A stretch of 64,000 nt of DNA from the NCBI GenBank assembly GCA_946902875.1, contig OX336353.1, forward strand, positions 18,365,151-18,429,150. The letters run 5' to 3'. Source of the DNA: Nematopogon swammerdamellus. Its lineage: Eukaryota; Arthropoda; Insecta; Lepidoptera; Adelidae. The first letter of the stretch is position 1, and every line of letters starts with the position of its first letter. Made by a program: the position numbers and the translations under genes. Positions 32,522-44,349 of this stretch are shown here, piece after piece. A model generated the notes under the pieces. It did no database searches and was not told where the DNA came from. It saw only the letters and a list, made by a program, of their open reading frames with translations.

Positions 32522-32915
32522 TCGAAACACATAACCGTACCGCGCTCGCCAGCCACGAGACCTTTGGGACCTCTAGAGTGCGAATCGAACAGATAATAAC
32601 TTTCCGCGACCTTAACTATCAACACTTATAGCTGGGTTTGGTTCGTAACGATTCCACACAGCAATGTGTCAAAAAGAAATATTCAGGCCCCGAATGCAAA
32701 GAGCTGAAGAATCAAGAAATCTTCAGGCAAATCAGAGGGATTCATCGGATTAATTAAACCGATAACCCAGCCACCTCCCAGGCCCCGGACACCTCCAGCT
32801 ACTATTGTCACACTCCCATTACCTCTCCGTGACAATGGCATTCTTTCTTCCTTTTATCCACACCTAGTCCGCTACTATCCCGTCCCATTTCCACTTCCCT
32901 TACCTGCCCCTTTTA
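32522..32915. other. no gene recognised
   Basis: Unremarkable sequence between the Harbinger end and the RTE-like LINE; C-rich near 32770-32900. Confidence 0.3.
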
Positions 32916-32924
32916 CGCCAATCC

Positions 32925-35900
32925 AAGGTTGCCGTGCCGACGGATGCGTGGCTAGAGGCGAGTCTAGTCTCGAGGGTGCCAAATCAAATCCTGGGGTTTG
33001 GCGCCCCCAGGCTCTAATAGCCTTACCCTGGCAAGCGGGGCTCTGCCAGGGTTGACAGTTTACTTCCCTAGCTACTCGTGGGACGAATAATGGAATTTAA
33101 CATCACAAATCCTATAAATGGCGGCGATGCAGCTCGCCACTCGTCACGTCGCGTTTCACGAGGGGGCGAAAAGTGGGCAACGGAAAGCCGCTTTGCCACA
33201 TTGAATGTTTGTGGAGGAATGAAAGATAAGGAGGATGAAGTGTATGAGTTGACGAATGCGAGGCAGATTGATGTGCTGGCTGTGAGCGAGACCAAGAGGA
33301 AGGGGATGGACAGGTCCACGCACGGTACTTTCACAGCCCTGTGGTCTGGTGTACCACAGAATGAAAGGGCTTGCCAAGGTGTAGGAGTTGTCCTCTCTGA
33401 CCGAATGGCTCAATGCATGATAGATTACGAATGTGTGAGCCCAAGACTCCTATGGGTCCGAATTAAGGTGAGTTTGGTCCGCTTGTACGTCTTGGTAGTG
33501 TATGCCCCGGACATGTCCAAGCCCATCAAGGACCGCGACGAGTTCTGGGAGAGTGTGAGAGAAATACTTAATGCATGTGAGGGGAATGAGAGAGTGTTAA
33601 TGATGGGAGACTTTAATGGATTGGTTGGCGTGAAAAGGGATGGCTATGAGTCTGTACTTGGAAAGTTTGGTGACGAATGAAAAAACGAGAATGGTGTTAG
33701 TTTGCTCGAGGTGTGCCTGGAAAAGAATCTTTTTGTGACAAACACAATGTTTGACCACAAAAAGATTCATATGTATACTTGGCAGAGACAGGAAGAAAGA
33801 AGTATGATAGATTTTGTGATAGTTGACGAAAGATTAAGAGGCAATGTTGTAGACACAAGGGTTCATCGTGGAGCCAATGTTGGAACAGACCACTTCCTGG
33901 TGGTATGCCGAATCAGGGGTCTGTTCAAGCGTTGGCGACACCGAAATCATTATTTCACGATAAACCAGTAGCGCATTTTAGCACGCTACAGCCTCTTGTA
34001 CGCCGACGATCAAGTGATACTTGCGTCGTCGGTGGGCGAGTTGCAGGACATGGTAACTGTTATGGTTGAAGCATTTAAAAGGAAGGGAATGAAAGTGAAT
34101 GTAAACAAGACGAAAGTAATGGTACTGGAAAGGAATGAAATAGTGACCGAATGCGACGTAAGGATTGCGAATGAGAGACTGGAGCAAGTGAACGAATTCG
34201 TATATCTGGGGAATATGGATAGATAGATAGATAGATAGAAATACTTTATTGCTCCAAAAAACATTTAACATAAAGAAACAATAAGAAATTTACATGAGGG
34301 GCAAAGGCGGACTTATCCCTTACAGGGATTTCTCCCAGTCAACCTTTGGATGTTTGAGAGTCGAATGTTGCGAGATATAAGTAGGTAGTAGCAAAAGACT
34401 TGAGTGTGGGAATGTAAAATATAATATAAGGAAAAAAACTATAATATACTATAATATACAGTATACACTACATATAAGTACATACTAGTTAATTAAACGC
34501 ATAAATTACTATTTACAGATTAAATTAAATACATATGAATTACAATTTATATAATACATAATACCTAAATATATACATACATACTTGTCCCTTCAGAATT
34601 AAAGGATTTTTTAGCTTTTGACTTCACACTGACGGAGATAGTACAACTTTAAGTGTTTTTTGAATAACGGAAGCGACTTGCAGTGCCGTATACAGTGAGG
34701 TAGTAGATTCCACAGCCGAGCTGCGTGCACAGAAAAGGAGTTTGTGTAATATCCAGTTTTGTGCGTGGAAATGGCTAAGATATTATCATCACTTGACCAA
34801 AGCGTTACACCGTGGGAAGATGCGCGAAAACTGAAAACGCGAAGATAGGTACTCGGGAGCAGAAGGGTTGTTGATACAAGAATAAAGAAGGCCAAGTATG
34901 TGGGAATTTCTGCGGAGACGGATTGGGAGCCACTTGAGACGTCTGCGGTATTGTGAAACATGGTCGTACTTACGTAAACCGAAAATGAAGCGTATACACA
35001 TGTTTTGCAGACGCTCAAGTTTGTCCAGGAGTTCCTCAGTAACGTCCAGGCAACACACATCCGCATAATCAAGGATGGGGAGAAGCAGCGATTGTGCTAG
35101 AATTGTCTTTGTGGAGGTCGGAAGAAGGTTCTCCAGCCGCCTCAGGGAGTGCACCGCAGCATAGACTTTTCGACTGACCTCATTGACCTGAGCCTGCCAA
35201 GATAGCGTATCATCCATAAGAATTCCCAGGTTTTTGACAACCCTAGTATATGGTATGGCAGTACCGTTGTACATAATCTCAGTAGTCGAGGACTTCCGGC
35301 AATCATAATTCCGGAATATGTTCACGCGGGATGGAAAATGTGAAGGAGATGTAGAAAAGAGAGTGAAAGCCGGCAACCAAGTGAATGGAGCGTTGCACGC
35401 TATTATGAGCAGCCAAAGCATGTCAACTAGGGCACGTTTGGCTGTCCATGGTGGAGTGATGACCCCTACACTTATGTACGGGAGTGAAAGTTGGGCATGG
35501 CAGAAGAAGCATGAAAGCAGGATTAATGCTGTGGAAATGCGCGCGTTGAGGAGTATGTGTGGAGTTACAATGACAGATAGATTGAGAAATAGTGTAGTGC
35601 GAGAGCGCTGTGGGCTGAAAGAAGATATAGTGACAAGGATTGAGAAAGGGATGCTTCGGTGGTTCGGTCATGTTGGAAGAATGGATGATAGGAGACTAAC
35701 GGAAGACATTTATGAAGCAATTATGAGTGGAAGAGTCGGGAAACGTCGCCCTAGACGCACTTACCTGGACCAGATCGGGCATGTGCTCAAAAAAGGGCAA
35801 GTGCGTAGTACCCGTAACCGACGAGCATGCATGAAGAACATTATGGGAGTGGAAGAGGCGGCAGAGGTGTGTCAGGATCGTGGCACGTGGAGATCCGTTG

Positions 35901-35945
35901 TCTCTGCCTACCCCACCGGGAAACAGGCGTGACGATATGTATGTA
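32925..35945 (+). mobile_element. RTE-like LINE, deleted and split by another LINE
   Basis: About 160 bp of GC-rich 5' UTR precede ATG 33090. The APE endonuclease follows: TLNVCGG, AVSETK and GDFNG, then in the same phase HKKIHMYTWQRQ and SMIDFVI. An in-frame TGA sits at 33678, probably from CGA by CpG decay. After about 33930 most of the reverse transcriptase is deleted, and the frame resumes at YADDQVILASSVGE (33996). A CR1-like LINE interrupts at 34218-35312. The C terminus (RWFGHVGRMDDRRLTEDIYE ... TWRSVVSAYPTGKQA) ends at 35932, with an ATGT microsatellite tail. Confidence 0.85.
34218..35312 (-). mobile_element. CR1-like LINE 3' part nested in RTE-like LINE
   Basis: The 8-bp direct repeat GGAATATG occurs at 34210-34217 and 35313-35320. 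On the minus strand the C-terminal reverse-transcriptase region reads VVKNLGILMDDTLSWQAQVN, LLLPILDYADVCCLDV, LQNMCIRFIFGLRKYDHVSQ and, in another phase, AARLWNLLPHCIRH. Frames shift near 34800. The 3' UTR ends in TTTATTGCTCC-type sequence (inverted) and a (CTAT)n tail. The sequence fits CR1-clade elements. Confidence 0.85.
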
Positions 35946-35999
35946 CGTATGTATGTATGTACCCAGCCAATAACGAACACCAGATCAAAATCATTTCCG

Positions 36000-37067
36000 G
36001 TTATCGATACAGTGTTCAGTGGGGCACACTGTGTTCAGTGATCGCGCGCGCGCCTGGGAAAAGCGATGCGTGCACGACGAAGAAGTACGAACCCACCCCC
36101 ACCGCTCCTCACGCCGCGCGCGGTGGCGGGGGCGGCGCCGCGCCGCGCGCGCTCCGCTCAATGACCAGCCAATTAGTACAATAATTGGATCACAGATGGC
36201 GCGCAGCGCCCCGTTTGACCTAGCCGGTAACCGGCACGAAGGAGAGAGACAGACAGAGCAAATATACTGACTGACGGACGTCTAGCTCGCTCGCACTTAC
36301 GCATTCACTATGTGATGATTTATAGCAGATTTATACAAATTGGTAATTAGGATTGAGTACTGACCTATCCTATGTCACTCCAAAGATTTTCTAGAACATT
36401 TTGGTATATATTTCATTGAGATCCAACGCTTCGTTTACGCGCTAGAGAGGTTTTTTGCAATTTTTGTACCTAGAATTAGTAAAAATCTTATAATGTGTCG
36501 TAAAACAGAAACAAAAATATATTTATAGCAAAATAACCCCATGGATTCTGCAAAAAATATATTAACAGTTCTCATCTCTGTTGGTGGGTAAACCCAGTCG
36601 TCATACATTTTTGTCCATGGTCCTTTGTCAATAACTTTTTTTCGTGGGAAGCGCGACATATGGCGCACGTTAGACTAACGCGTAAGTGTAGTCTGATGGC
36701 GCCCACGGGCATTCGGATATTTACGGGGCTGCCAATACGATGTCAGCCGCACCTTCACATTATGTTTGAAGGACCCCAGACTGAACATAGGAGCAAAGGA
36801 TGCAGGTGGGAGTACTTTTCAGAATATTTCCTATAAAGTAGGTATTCCGAAAAAACATTTTTTTGCATAAATTGCTAAATTTTGTATTAATTGTGCACTT
36901 TTTCGGTGTATAAATTTTTTTTTGTGTTCTATATCACACATAATATATATTACACCATGTTAAGAAAGCATGGGCGGCGACGACGCGACGGTCGGATTCA
37001 CCTTGTTTATTTAAATAACAGCGAGTGATTTATGTGCACCGCAACATATACTGCGCGAGCGTGGATA
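36000..37067. other. no gene recognised; CpG-rich patch 36040-36240
   Basis: The patch yields composition-driven frames. Near 36640-36740 a worn minus fragment of the HGIRNPRIRPNVHGRR LINE tail is visible ('gcgacatatggcgc'). The rest is AT-rich. Confidence 0.35.
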
Positions 37068-37076
37068 GACGGAGGC

Positions 37077-40000
37077 ACAGCATATATATGGCTAAAGCAG
37101 TATGGAAACTAGGCCTATTTGTTAAAATAAGTACCTACGCTCCATTGGAGCGTTAGGGATGTGAATCAATTTTTTTTGTAAAATTGTAAAATTATTATTT
37201 ATTAAAACATTTATTTAGGTTCTGTAATGTAATGATCAAATAATTAATATAATCAATCATCAATAATAAGTTCAAAACGTGGTTGCTATAAATATGAATT
37301 GATATAACTTTTCTCGACTTTTGTCAACTTTTATTAACTTTTGTAAATTGTTTACAACTTTTGTCAGCTGTTGTCAACCATTGTAAATGTTTGTCAACTT
37401 TTCTCATCTTTTGCCAATTTCAGTCATCTTTTGTCAACTTTTATCGACTGTTGTCAAGTCTTGTCAATGTGTGTCAACCTTGGTAAACTTTTGTGAGCTT
37501 TCGTCAACATTTGTCAACTTTTGTCATCTTTTGTCAACTTTCATCGACTGTTGTCAACTCTTGTCAATGTTTGTCAACCTTGGTCAACTTTTGTCAACTT
37601 TCGTCAACATTTGTCATCTTTTGTCAACTTTTATCGACTGTTGTCAACTCTTGTCAATCTTTGTCAACCTTGGTTACTTTTGTCAACTTTCGTCAACATT
37701 TGTCGACTTTTGTCATCTTTTGTCAACGTTTGTCAACTTTTGTCTATTTTTCTCGATTTTTGTGAAATTATAGCCATTTTCGTTCTCTTTTATCAACTTT
37801 TCTCATCTTTTGCCAACTTCTGTCACCTTTTGTGAACTATTATCGACTGTTGTCAACTCTTGTCAAGTTTTGTAAACTTTTGAGAACTTTTATCAACTCT
37901 CGGCAACTTATGTCAACTTATGTCAACTCTTGTCAACTTTTGTCAACATTTGTCAACTTTTGTCAACTTTCGTCAACTTTCGTCAACTTTTGTCAACTTT
38001 CGTCAACGTTTGTCTACTTTTATGGCTTTTGTCGACTTTTGTTAACTTATAGCCACTTTCGTCATCTTTTGTCAATTTTTGCCGACTTCTATCAGCTTTT
38101 GTAAAATTTTAACGACTGTTGTCAACTTTCGGAAATTTTTGTAAACTTTTGCCAACTTCTGTCACTTTTATGAACTTAGGCCAGCTTCCGTCAACTTTTC
38201 TCAACTTTCGTCATCTTTTGTCAACTTTTACTAACTTCTGTCAACTTTTAACCACTATTGTCAACTTTTGCCAAGTTCTGTCACTTTTATGGACTTTTGT
38301 CAGCTTTCGTGAACTTTTGTCAACTCTTGTCAACGTTTGTCAACTTTCGTCAACTATTGTTAATTAATGTCAACTAAGTATTGTCAACTTTTTTCATATT
38401 TTGTCTACGTTTGTCAACTTATGTCAGCTGTTTGTCAACTTGTTGACAACAGTGGTTAAAATATGATAAAAGCTGACAAAAGCTGAGAGAAGTTGGCAAA
38501 AGTTGACAAAAGATGACGAAAGTGGCTATAAGTTCACAAAAGTCGAGAAAAGTATATAAAAGTTGACAAAAGATGACAAAATGTTGACGAAAGTTGACTA
38601 AGGTTGACAAACAACCACAAGAGTAGACAACAGTCGATAAAAGTTGACAAAGATGACAAATGTTGACGAAAGTTGACAAAAGTTGACCAAGGTTAGGTTG
38701 ACATTGACACGAGTTGACAACAGTCGATAAAAGTTGACACAGGTCGATAAAAGTTGACAAAAGATGACAAAAGTAGACAAAAGCCGACGAAGGTTAACAA
38801 ACATTGACAAGAGTTGACAACAGTCGATAAAAGTTGACAAAAGATGACAAAAGTTGACAAATGTTGACGAAAGTTGACCAAGGTTGACAAACATTGACAA
38901 GAGTTGACAACAGTCGATAAAAGTTGACAAAAGATGACAAAAGTTGACAAATATTGACGAAAGTTGACAAAAGTTGACCAAGGTTGACAAACATTGACAA
39001 GAGTTGACAACAGTCGATAAAAGATGACAAAAGTTGACAAATATTGACGAAAGTTGACAAAAGTTGACCAAGGTTGACGAACATTGACAAGAGTTGACAA
39101 CAGTCGATAAAAGTTGACAAAAGGTGACAGAAGTTGGCAAAATATAAGAAAAGTTGACAAAAGTTGACAAGAGTTGACATAAGTTACCGAAAGTTGGCAA
39201 AAGTTTTCAAAAGTTTACAAAACTTGACAACAGTCGATAAAAGTTGACAAAAGGTGACAGAAGTTGGCAAAAGATGAGAAAAGTTGACAAAAGTTGACAA
39301 GAGTTGACATAAGTTACCGACAGTTGACAAAAGTTCTCAAAAGTGTACAAACTTGACAAGAGTTGACAACAGTCGATAAAAGTTGACAAAAGGTGACAGA
39401 AGTTGGCAAAAGATAAGAAAAGTTGACAAAAGTTGACAAGAGTTGACATAAGTTACCGAGGGTTGGCAAAAGTTCTCAAAAGTTTACAAAACTTGACAAG
39501 AGTTGACAACAATCGATAAAAGTTGACAGAAGTTGGCAAAAGATGAGAAAAGTTGACAAAAGTTGACAATCGATAAAAGTTGACAAAAGGTGACAGAAGT
39601 TGGCAAAAGATGAGAAAAGTTGACAAAAGTTGACAAGAGTTGACATAAGTTACCGAGAGTTGACAAAAGTTCTCAAAAGTTTACAAAACTTGACAAGAGT
39701 TGACAACAGTCGATAAAAGTTGACAAAAGGTGACAGAAGTTGGCAAAAGATAAGAAAAGTTTACAAGAGTTGACAACAGTCGATAAAAGTTGATAAATGT
39801 GACAGAAGTTGGCAAAAGATGAGAAAAGTTGACAAAAGTTGTCAACATTTGTCAAAAGTTAATATAAAGTGACAACAGTCGAAAAACGTTTGTAAACATT
39901 TTTTTGCATTCTAAAAGATCGCGGACTGTCCGTGGCGCATGCAACAAAAACAAACACTACCACTCGGACGCGGCACCCGCGACTGATTGTTTGCGACATT

Positions 40001-40097
40001 CGCTTCGGGGCCTTGTTGAGGCGTGCGTGTGTGTGAGTGCGTCGTTTCGATCGTTTTGTACGTAGTTTCCATACTGCTTTAGCCATATATATGCTGT
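37077..40097. mobile_element. 3.0-kb foldback element with minisatellite arms
   Basis: Perfect 35-bp terminal inverted repeats (37077-37111 and 40063-40097) begin ACAGCATATATATGGCTAAA. The direct repeat GACGGAGGC flanks both ends (37068-37076, 40098-40106), a 9-bp TSD. Inside, a 10-bp minisatellite runs one way on the left and the other way on the right, meeting near 38441. A TSD of 8-9 bp with long arms suggests a Mutator-like or other foldback DNA transposon. No transposase is present. Confidence 0.85.
37310..39890. repeat. 2.6-kb degenerate 10-bp minisatellite, inverted at centre
   Basis: The basic unit is AGTTGACAAA (right arm) or its complement TTTGTCAACT (left arm), with variants such as GACAACAGTCGATAAA that recur at roughly 90-140 bp. 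Orientation switches at the centre TTGTCAACTTGTTGACAA (about 38433-38450). The unit lacks stop codons in most phases, which creates many long artificial ORFs. Confidence 0.9.
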
Positions 40098-40194
40098 GAC
40101 GGAGGCGACGACGCGGACGCGGACGGAGCGGACGGACGTCGGCATCGCGTCATCCCCGTGCCGTCTTCTTGGTTGCGATTAAACTGAAGGCGAA

Positions 40195-40390
40195 ATTCGA
40201 ATTAGCAAACGTAAGCTCAATGGCTGAATGGTATATGCTTCGCTTTTCAATCCAGTTACGCGGGTTCGAATCTCACTTTTGCGAATTCTTTTTCTTTTGT
40301 TTTTTATTGTTTATTATGTATTATTAGCAAATTAAAAATAGGTTTGGGTTCTTTTTACAGCCACATAAAAACAAAATTTTCGATAGTACT
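40195..40390 (+). mobile_element. tRNA-derived SINE (family C), second copy
   Basis: TGGCTGAATGG (40221-40231) fits the A box and GGTTCGAATCT (40263-40273) nearly fits the B box. A T-rich body and 'gggttctttttacagccac' follow, as at 18941-19110. GCAAACG before and CTTTTGC after pair in six of seven positions. Confidence 0.55.
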
Positions 40391-40605
40391 TTTTTGAGTA
40401 TTGTTAGGGCAAAAAAAAAATTTGATTTACATTTTTTTTTTTATAAACCACACGTAAAGTTTTTTTTTTTGGAGTACTTCCACACAAAAACTTAATTTTC
40501 GGGAATAGTTCAGCGTAAGTAACCCCAGCCGACCACGTTCGCATACGGCAATGAAATCAAACATAAAAAGCGCGAAATGTTCCCATAGTAAAGATTCCAT
40601 ATATG

Positions 40606-40884
40606 CATCGGTGTAAGCAGAGTAATCGGTGTTGTGCTGCAAGTACACTTGTAAATTACAGCACAACACCGACCACCACGTTTAGCAAAGTATTCGGACA
40701 AGGTAACTATCAAGCAGCAAGTAAGGCAAGAAGACCTACCCGCTGCATGACTCGGTGGAAAGACCGTTCCAAGGTGAGAAGTGGCTATCCTGTCGCCCTT
40801 TAGCACGGCATCTTGTCCTTATCCCTTAGTCGTCTTTTACGACATGCAAGGGGAGAGATGCAGTGGTACCGGCCCCACACGGTT
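40606..40884 (-). mobile_element. SINE-like family B, 3'-truncated
   Basis: On the minus strand it runs from 'ccgtgtggggccggtacc' through the hairpin region and stops at 'ctgcttacacc'; the microsatellite tail is missing. Confidence 0.7.
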
Positions 40885-41055
40885 CAAAATTGTCTACAAA
40901 CTCTTTGATTGCCCTATACAAAAAAAATTACCTAAACAAGCCAGGATGGTTCACTTTCCACTTACGTTTTCTTGTGTACGTCTTCCTTAAAAATAATATA
41001 ATGATGGAGGGGAAAAAATAAATATTTCTAATTTCTTAATTTGTAAGTCTTCTTT

Positions 41056-41172
41056 TTATAACAAAACAGCTTTGTTGTTCCGACCTATGTTGCTCGCTTG
41101 GCCATACGCTTGGCCCGAAACGTCGAGCAACATAGCTCGGAACAACCGTGAGTAAAGCTGTTTTGTTATAAA
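41056..41172 (+). ncRNA. long hairpin related to the one in the 2.5-kb element
   Basis: The arms 41058-41096 and 41125-41170 pair ('acaaaacagcttt', 'ttgttcc', 'atgttgctcg'). The apical part GGCCATACG...TTGGCCCGAAACGTCGAG is almost the same as at 13872-13900, but the outer stems differ in sequence while still pairing. TGATGA is absent, so this copy could not be a hammerhead. Confidence 0.55.
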
Positions 41173-41179
41173 AAAATAA

Positions 41180-42185
41180 TGTCTAGCAACCACTGTAATA
41201 TAAAAACCCATGTAAGTCTTCTTGTTACCCATTATTTTTATTTTCAAATTAGTGTGCGAAACAATGTTATAAGAGCGACTTGTCGTGTGCAATGTGTCAA
41301 ATTTGCGGATATGTCCGGCCGGAAGACACCCGCTCTGGTCGGCCTCTGCCAACAGACTGACTGAACTACCGTAGCAGCTAGTAATATAAACCGATTTTAG
41401 CATGCGGCGATACGGGTCAATATTGCTAAGCACGCTTTCTACTGCACAAATGAGAGCGCTTAAAATTTGATTTTTTCCACAGTTTTCCTTAAATTTATCG
41501 GAAAGTAAATGCTTTATCGAAAAACTACAAGATACGATTTCTAGTAGATTAATATATCTTTCCAATGATGTAAAAAAAATTGACAGTTCTCGCTCAAAAT
41601 TCTGAGATCTCGCAATTAAAAGATTTTTGGGTAAAGCAGTCTTTGCTATTTTTTTTCTGTGTTTCTAGAAGATTTTTGAAAATTCTGTTGGATACGATTT
41701 TTGTAATGTACCTTTCTCTATACAGATGATTTTTTTTATGCTTCGCATATGTCCGGTTACTTCAATTCTCGCGATGAAAAATTGGTCGATTTTGATTTCA
41801 ATAAAAAAAAAGTAGCGGCTTACGGCCGCTTAAGGTGACGCGAGGCTGCGTCTGACTCGAATTTCAAGAAGTTTACCACCAATATTACTCACCTGGCAGA
41901 TTCAGTTTTAATATATGTAATACTTCATCTATCAGCGCAGATCGATATTTTTGAAAAGACGATTTGATTAACTTCGTTGGATAGAAAAAAAATCATGAAC
42001 ATGCCTCTGAATTTAGTTATAAAAACGTATTTAAGGCAACGTGACCAAATCAAGGCCTTGGAAAAAATATATTTTATTTGTTGAATATATTATATCTAAA
42101 TCCGTAGCTTTTTACTTTTTTGTTTCGATCCGTAGTTTTGGAATAAAAAAATAAAAACGTAGTTTTCGATTGATTGATTGTGTTG
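41180..42185. other. no gene recognised
   Basis: AT-rich. The minus 169-codon frame at 41056-41565 overlaps the hairpin and has no domain, so I leave it out. The part 41940-42040 resembles 6020-6090, an old repeat. Confidence 0.35.
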
Positions 42186-42189
42186 CATC

Positions 42190-42375
42190 CTACTCTAACC
42201 AGCGAAAGCGGCAGCGCCTTGAAAGGGGAGTACGGGTGAATACAGGTTGACAGGGCCTTAACAGGTATCGCTCCGCTTTGTACACGACGCAGCCGTGTCC
42301 TGACACTTTCGTCTCTGCTAGCATGTTTTGCAAACGCGCTATAGTCAAAATTCCCGTGTCAATTTCTTCAGCCAT
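42190..42375 (-). CDS. short ORF of unknown family, possible first exon
   Basis: The 61-codon frame begins MAEEIDTGILTIARLQNMLA at an ATG preceded by GC-rich DNA, giving the look of a translated first exon or a transposase start. After about residue 40 the sequence becomes arginine-rich and less convincing. No domain is recognisable. It could equally be chance; I list it only because its N terminus is unlike the surrounding repeats. Confidence 0.2.
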   Translation of the reverse strand: MAEEIDTGILTIARLQNMLAETKVSGHGCVVYKAERYLLRPCQPVFTRTPLSRRCRFRWLE

Positions 42376-42819
42376 TGTGTGCGCTCTCGAAAACGCGAAG
42401 ACATTACTAGAGATCTACTTACAATCGCTGCTGCCGGCTGATCCTTTCCATACCTCATCATCACACGAAAGTCGCCGGCTAGCCGATACCCAGCGTCGAG
42501 CGGTTCAGTGCGCGCGGCGCACTGAAAACCGACAGTGCCCTTCACCGAGCGGTCGGCTCGAGGTGCATTCTGTTGGCACGTCAGAATCAGCCCGTACTAG
42601 CCCGTACAACCACTACGTCCACTACCCGGTGTCGGCCCGATGTCGGTCAAATATACCCAGCACGTGTGCAACAGTACCAAAAGTAGCTAACTAATCAAAC
42701 CCTAAACAAAGTTTATCTTATTCAGCCTTAGCCTGAACGAAAACAGCGGGAGAATACAAATTAGATTTGTAACAAAAAGAAGCTTGTACGAGGAATTGCT
42801 TTTTGCCACAATAATTTTA

Positions 42820-43036
42820 TCGGAACTAGATGCCATGCCAGAGTCAGTACCAATGCCGGAGAGCCATGGGAAGCACGCTTTCGTCGTGTCTGACACTGAA
42901 TTGGACGAAAAACACGGATTATTTTCGTAGCCCTTCGAAGGACCTAGTGCGATGTACAAATTCGGACAGGTTTAATACTACCGCCTAGTAACATGATGAA
43001 GGCACCTACAGATTTACATATAATCCAAACCATGAA
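42820..43036 (-). mobile_element. diverged SINE family A fragment
   Basis: It keeps 'gaactagatgccatgcc', 'gacactgaattggac', 'taatactaccgcctag' and 'cacctacagatttaca' in order. Both ends are lost. Confidence 0.55.
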
Positions 43037-43125
43037 ACGACTTGTGTTCTTGAAAGAAAGAAATGCACTTATAAAACTTGGAATACTTGAACAGGAAAAA
43101 AGTAGAACACATTAACGAGAATATA

Positions 43126-43494
43126 CAACAGATTTAGGTAATGTAAATATGGTATTATATTGTATTGTATATATTTATTGCACTCAAATAGACTATGGGC
43201 AAAAGTAACACTTAATGCCTCTAGACATTTTCTAACAGGCAAATAGGCAGAGTGGTCAGATTCTTCATTCTTCAGTATTAATGTTTATGATGTAAATATT
43301 AATGCTCTTGTGAGCGGTAGATTTGGTTAATTATTTGCAAGTTACTATAATATAATACTTATAAGGTACTAACAAAACATTGTGACTTGCGAAGTTTGTT
43401 TGTCAGTTCTTCTTCGCATTGAATTGAGAACGTGCGGAATTTTCGACATATCCAAGCGTAGGTTACCTACATATGGATGAAATTATACAATAAA
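43126..43494 (+). repeat. repeat family C copy with insertion
   Basis: It matches 9098-9390. Relative to that copy it has about 100 extra bp (43150-43245, 'tatttattgcactcaaatag'), which resemble an inverted LINE tail. Confidence 0.6.
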
Positions 43495-43560
43495 CAATAA
43501 GAATCGAACACACGACCTTCCGCTTTGTAAGCAAGGCCTTTAGTATTTGGTTATGAACCG
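43495..43560 (-). other. tRNA-like Pol III head, minus strand
   Basis: On the minus strand 'gtgtgttcgattctt' resembles a B box and an imperfect A box lies upstream. Probably a worn SINE head. Confidence 0.35.
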
Positions 43561-43692
43561 CTCTTATGTGGATTTCGACCATGCCTTGTAACCTTGTAGT
43601 AACCGCTCTTATGTGGAATTCGACCATGCCTTGTAACCTTGTAGTAACCGCTCTTATGTGGAATTCGACCATGCCTTGTAACCTTGTAGTAA
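43557..43692. repeat. 45-bp minisatellite, three copies
   Basis: Three adjacent units of ACCGCTCTTATGTGG...CCTTGTAGTA; the first differs by one base ('ggatttc' versus 'ggaattc'). The period is a multiple of three, so frames stay open on both strands, but I see no gene. Confidence 0.9.
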
Positions 43693-44183
43693 CAACTGGT
43701 GAATGCCACTTTTCGTCAGTTGTCAATAAATTTTCTACCGTCACCGAAAACGACGGAAAATTTACTTTAGTGAATGCCGCTCCAGTAAATGCTAAATCCG
43801 TGGCACACATCGAAGCAGCAGCAGTGGTCTCCGCCCGGGCATTGGAGCCGGTTGTCCGGTTATCCGGCGCTAATTGCGCTACCCGGGCGCGGTCAAATTT
43901 ACCGGCACGGCCCGGATTATCCGCCGACAAACATTAGCGCTTTGACAACACACACGACTGTCGACATGGCGTCCCTTTGTGGCAAAGGCTACACTGAACA
44001 GCGGAGAATATGGAGAACCAGGGAATACACATAAATATCTCTACAACTATAAAAGGTACAAATGTCTGTCTGTGACGGAGACTAGATTTACTAGGGCGAG
44101 TTCGAGTGGAAGGTACGAAAAGGGTGGTCTTAGACGGCGGGTGGTCGAAGCGATCTTTGCGTCGTACCGGTAACCGACGAGCA

Positions 44184-44337
44184 TACATACATACATATCA
44201 CACGCTATATGCCGACAATCGTGGTAAGCAGAGTAATCGGTGTTGTGCTGCAAGTACTCCTGTAAATTACAGCGCAACACCGACCACCACGTTTAGCAAA
44301 GTATTCGGATATGATAACTACATCAAGCAGCAGATAT
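44184..44337 (-). mobile_element. SINE-like family B, 3' half
   Basis: The TATG tail, the 'ccgattgtcgg' element (degenerate) and the CAGCACAACACC hairpin are present. The copy stops near 44337, where sequence from the middle of SINE family A begins. Confidence 0.65.
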
Positions 44338-44349
44338 AAGGGATATCCC

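Noticed and set aside
37387..39855. Many 60-200-codon open frames (STFVNFCQLLST-type proteins) on both strands
   Set aside because: They are translations of the 10-bp minisatellite, which lacks stops in most phases. The same peptide appears in several frames at once.
41056..41565. 169-codon minus-strand ORF
   Set aside because: It runs through the hairpin repeat and has no recognisable domain or composition bias.
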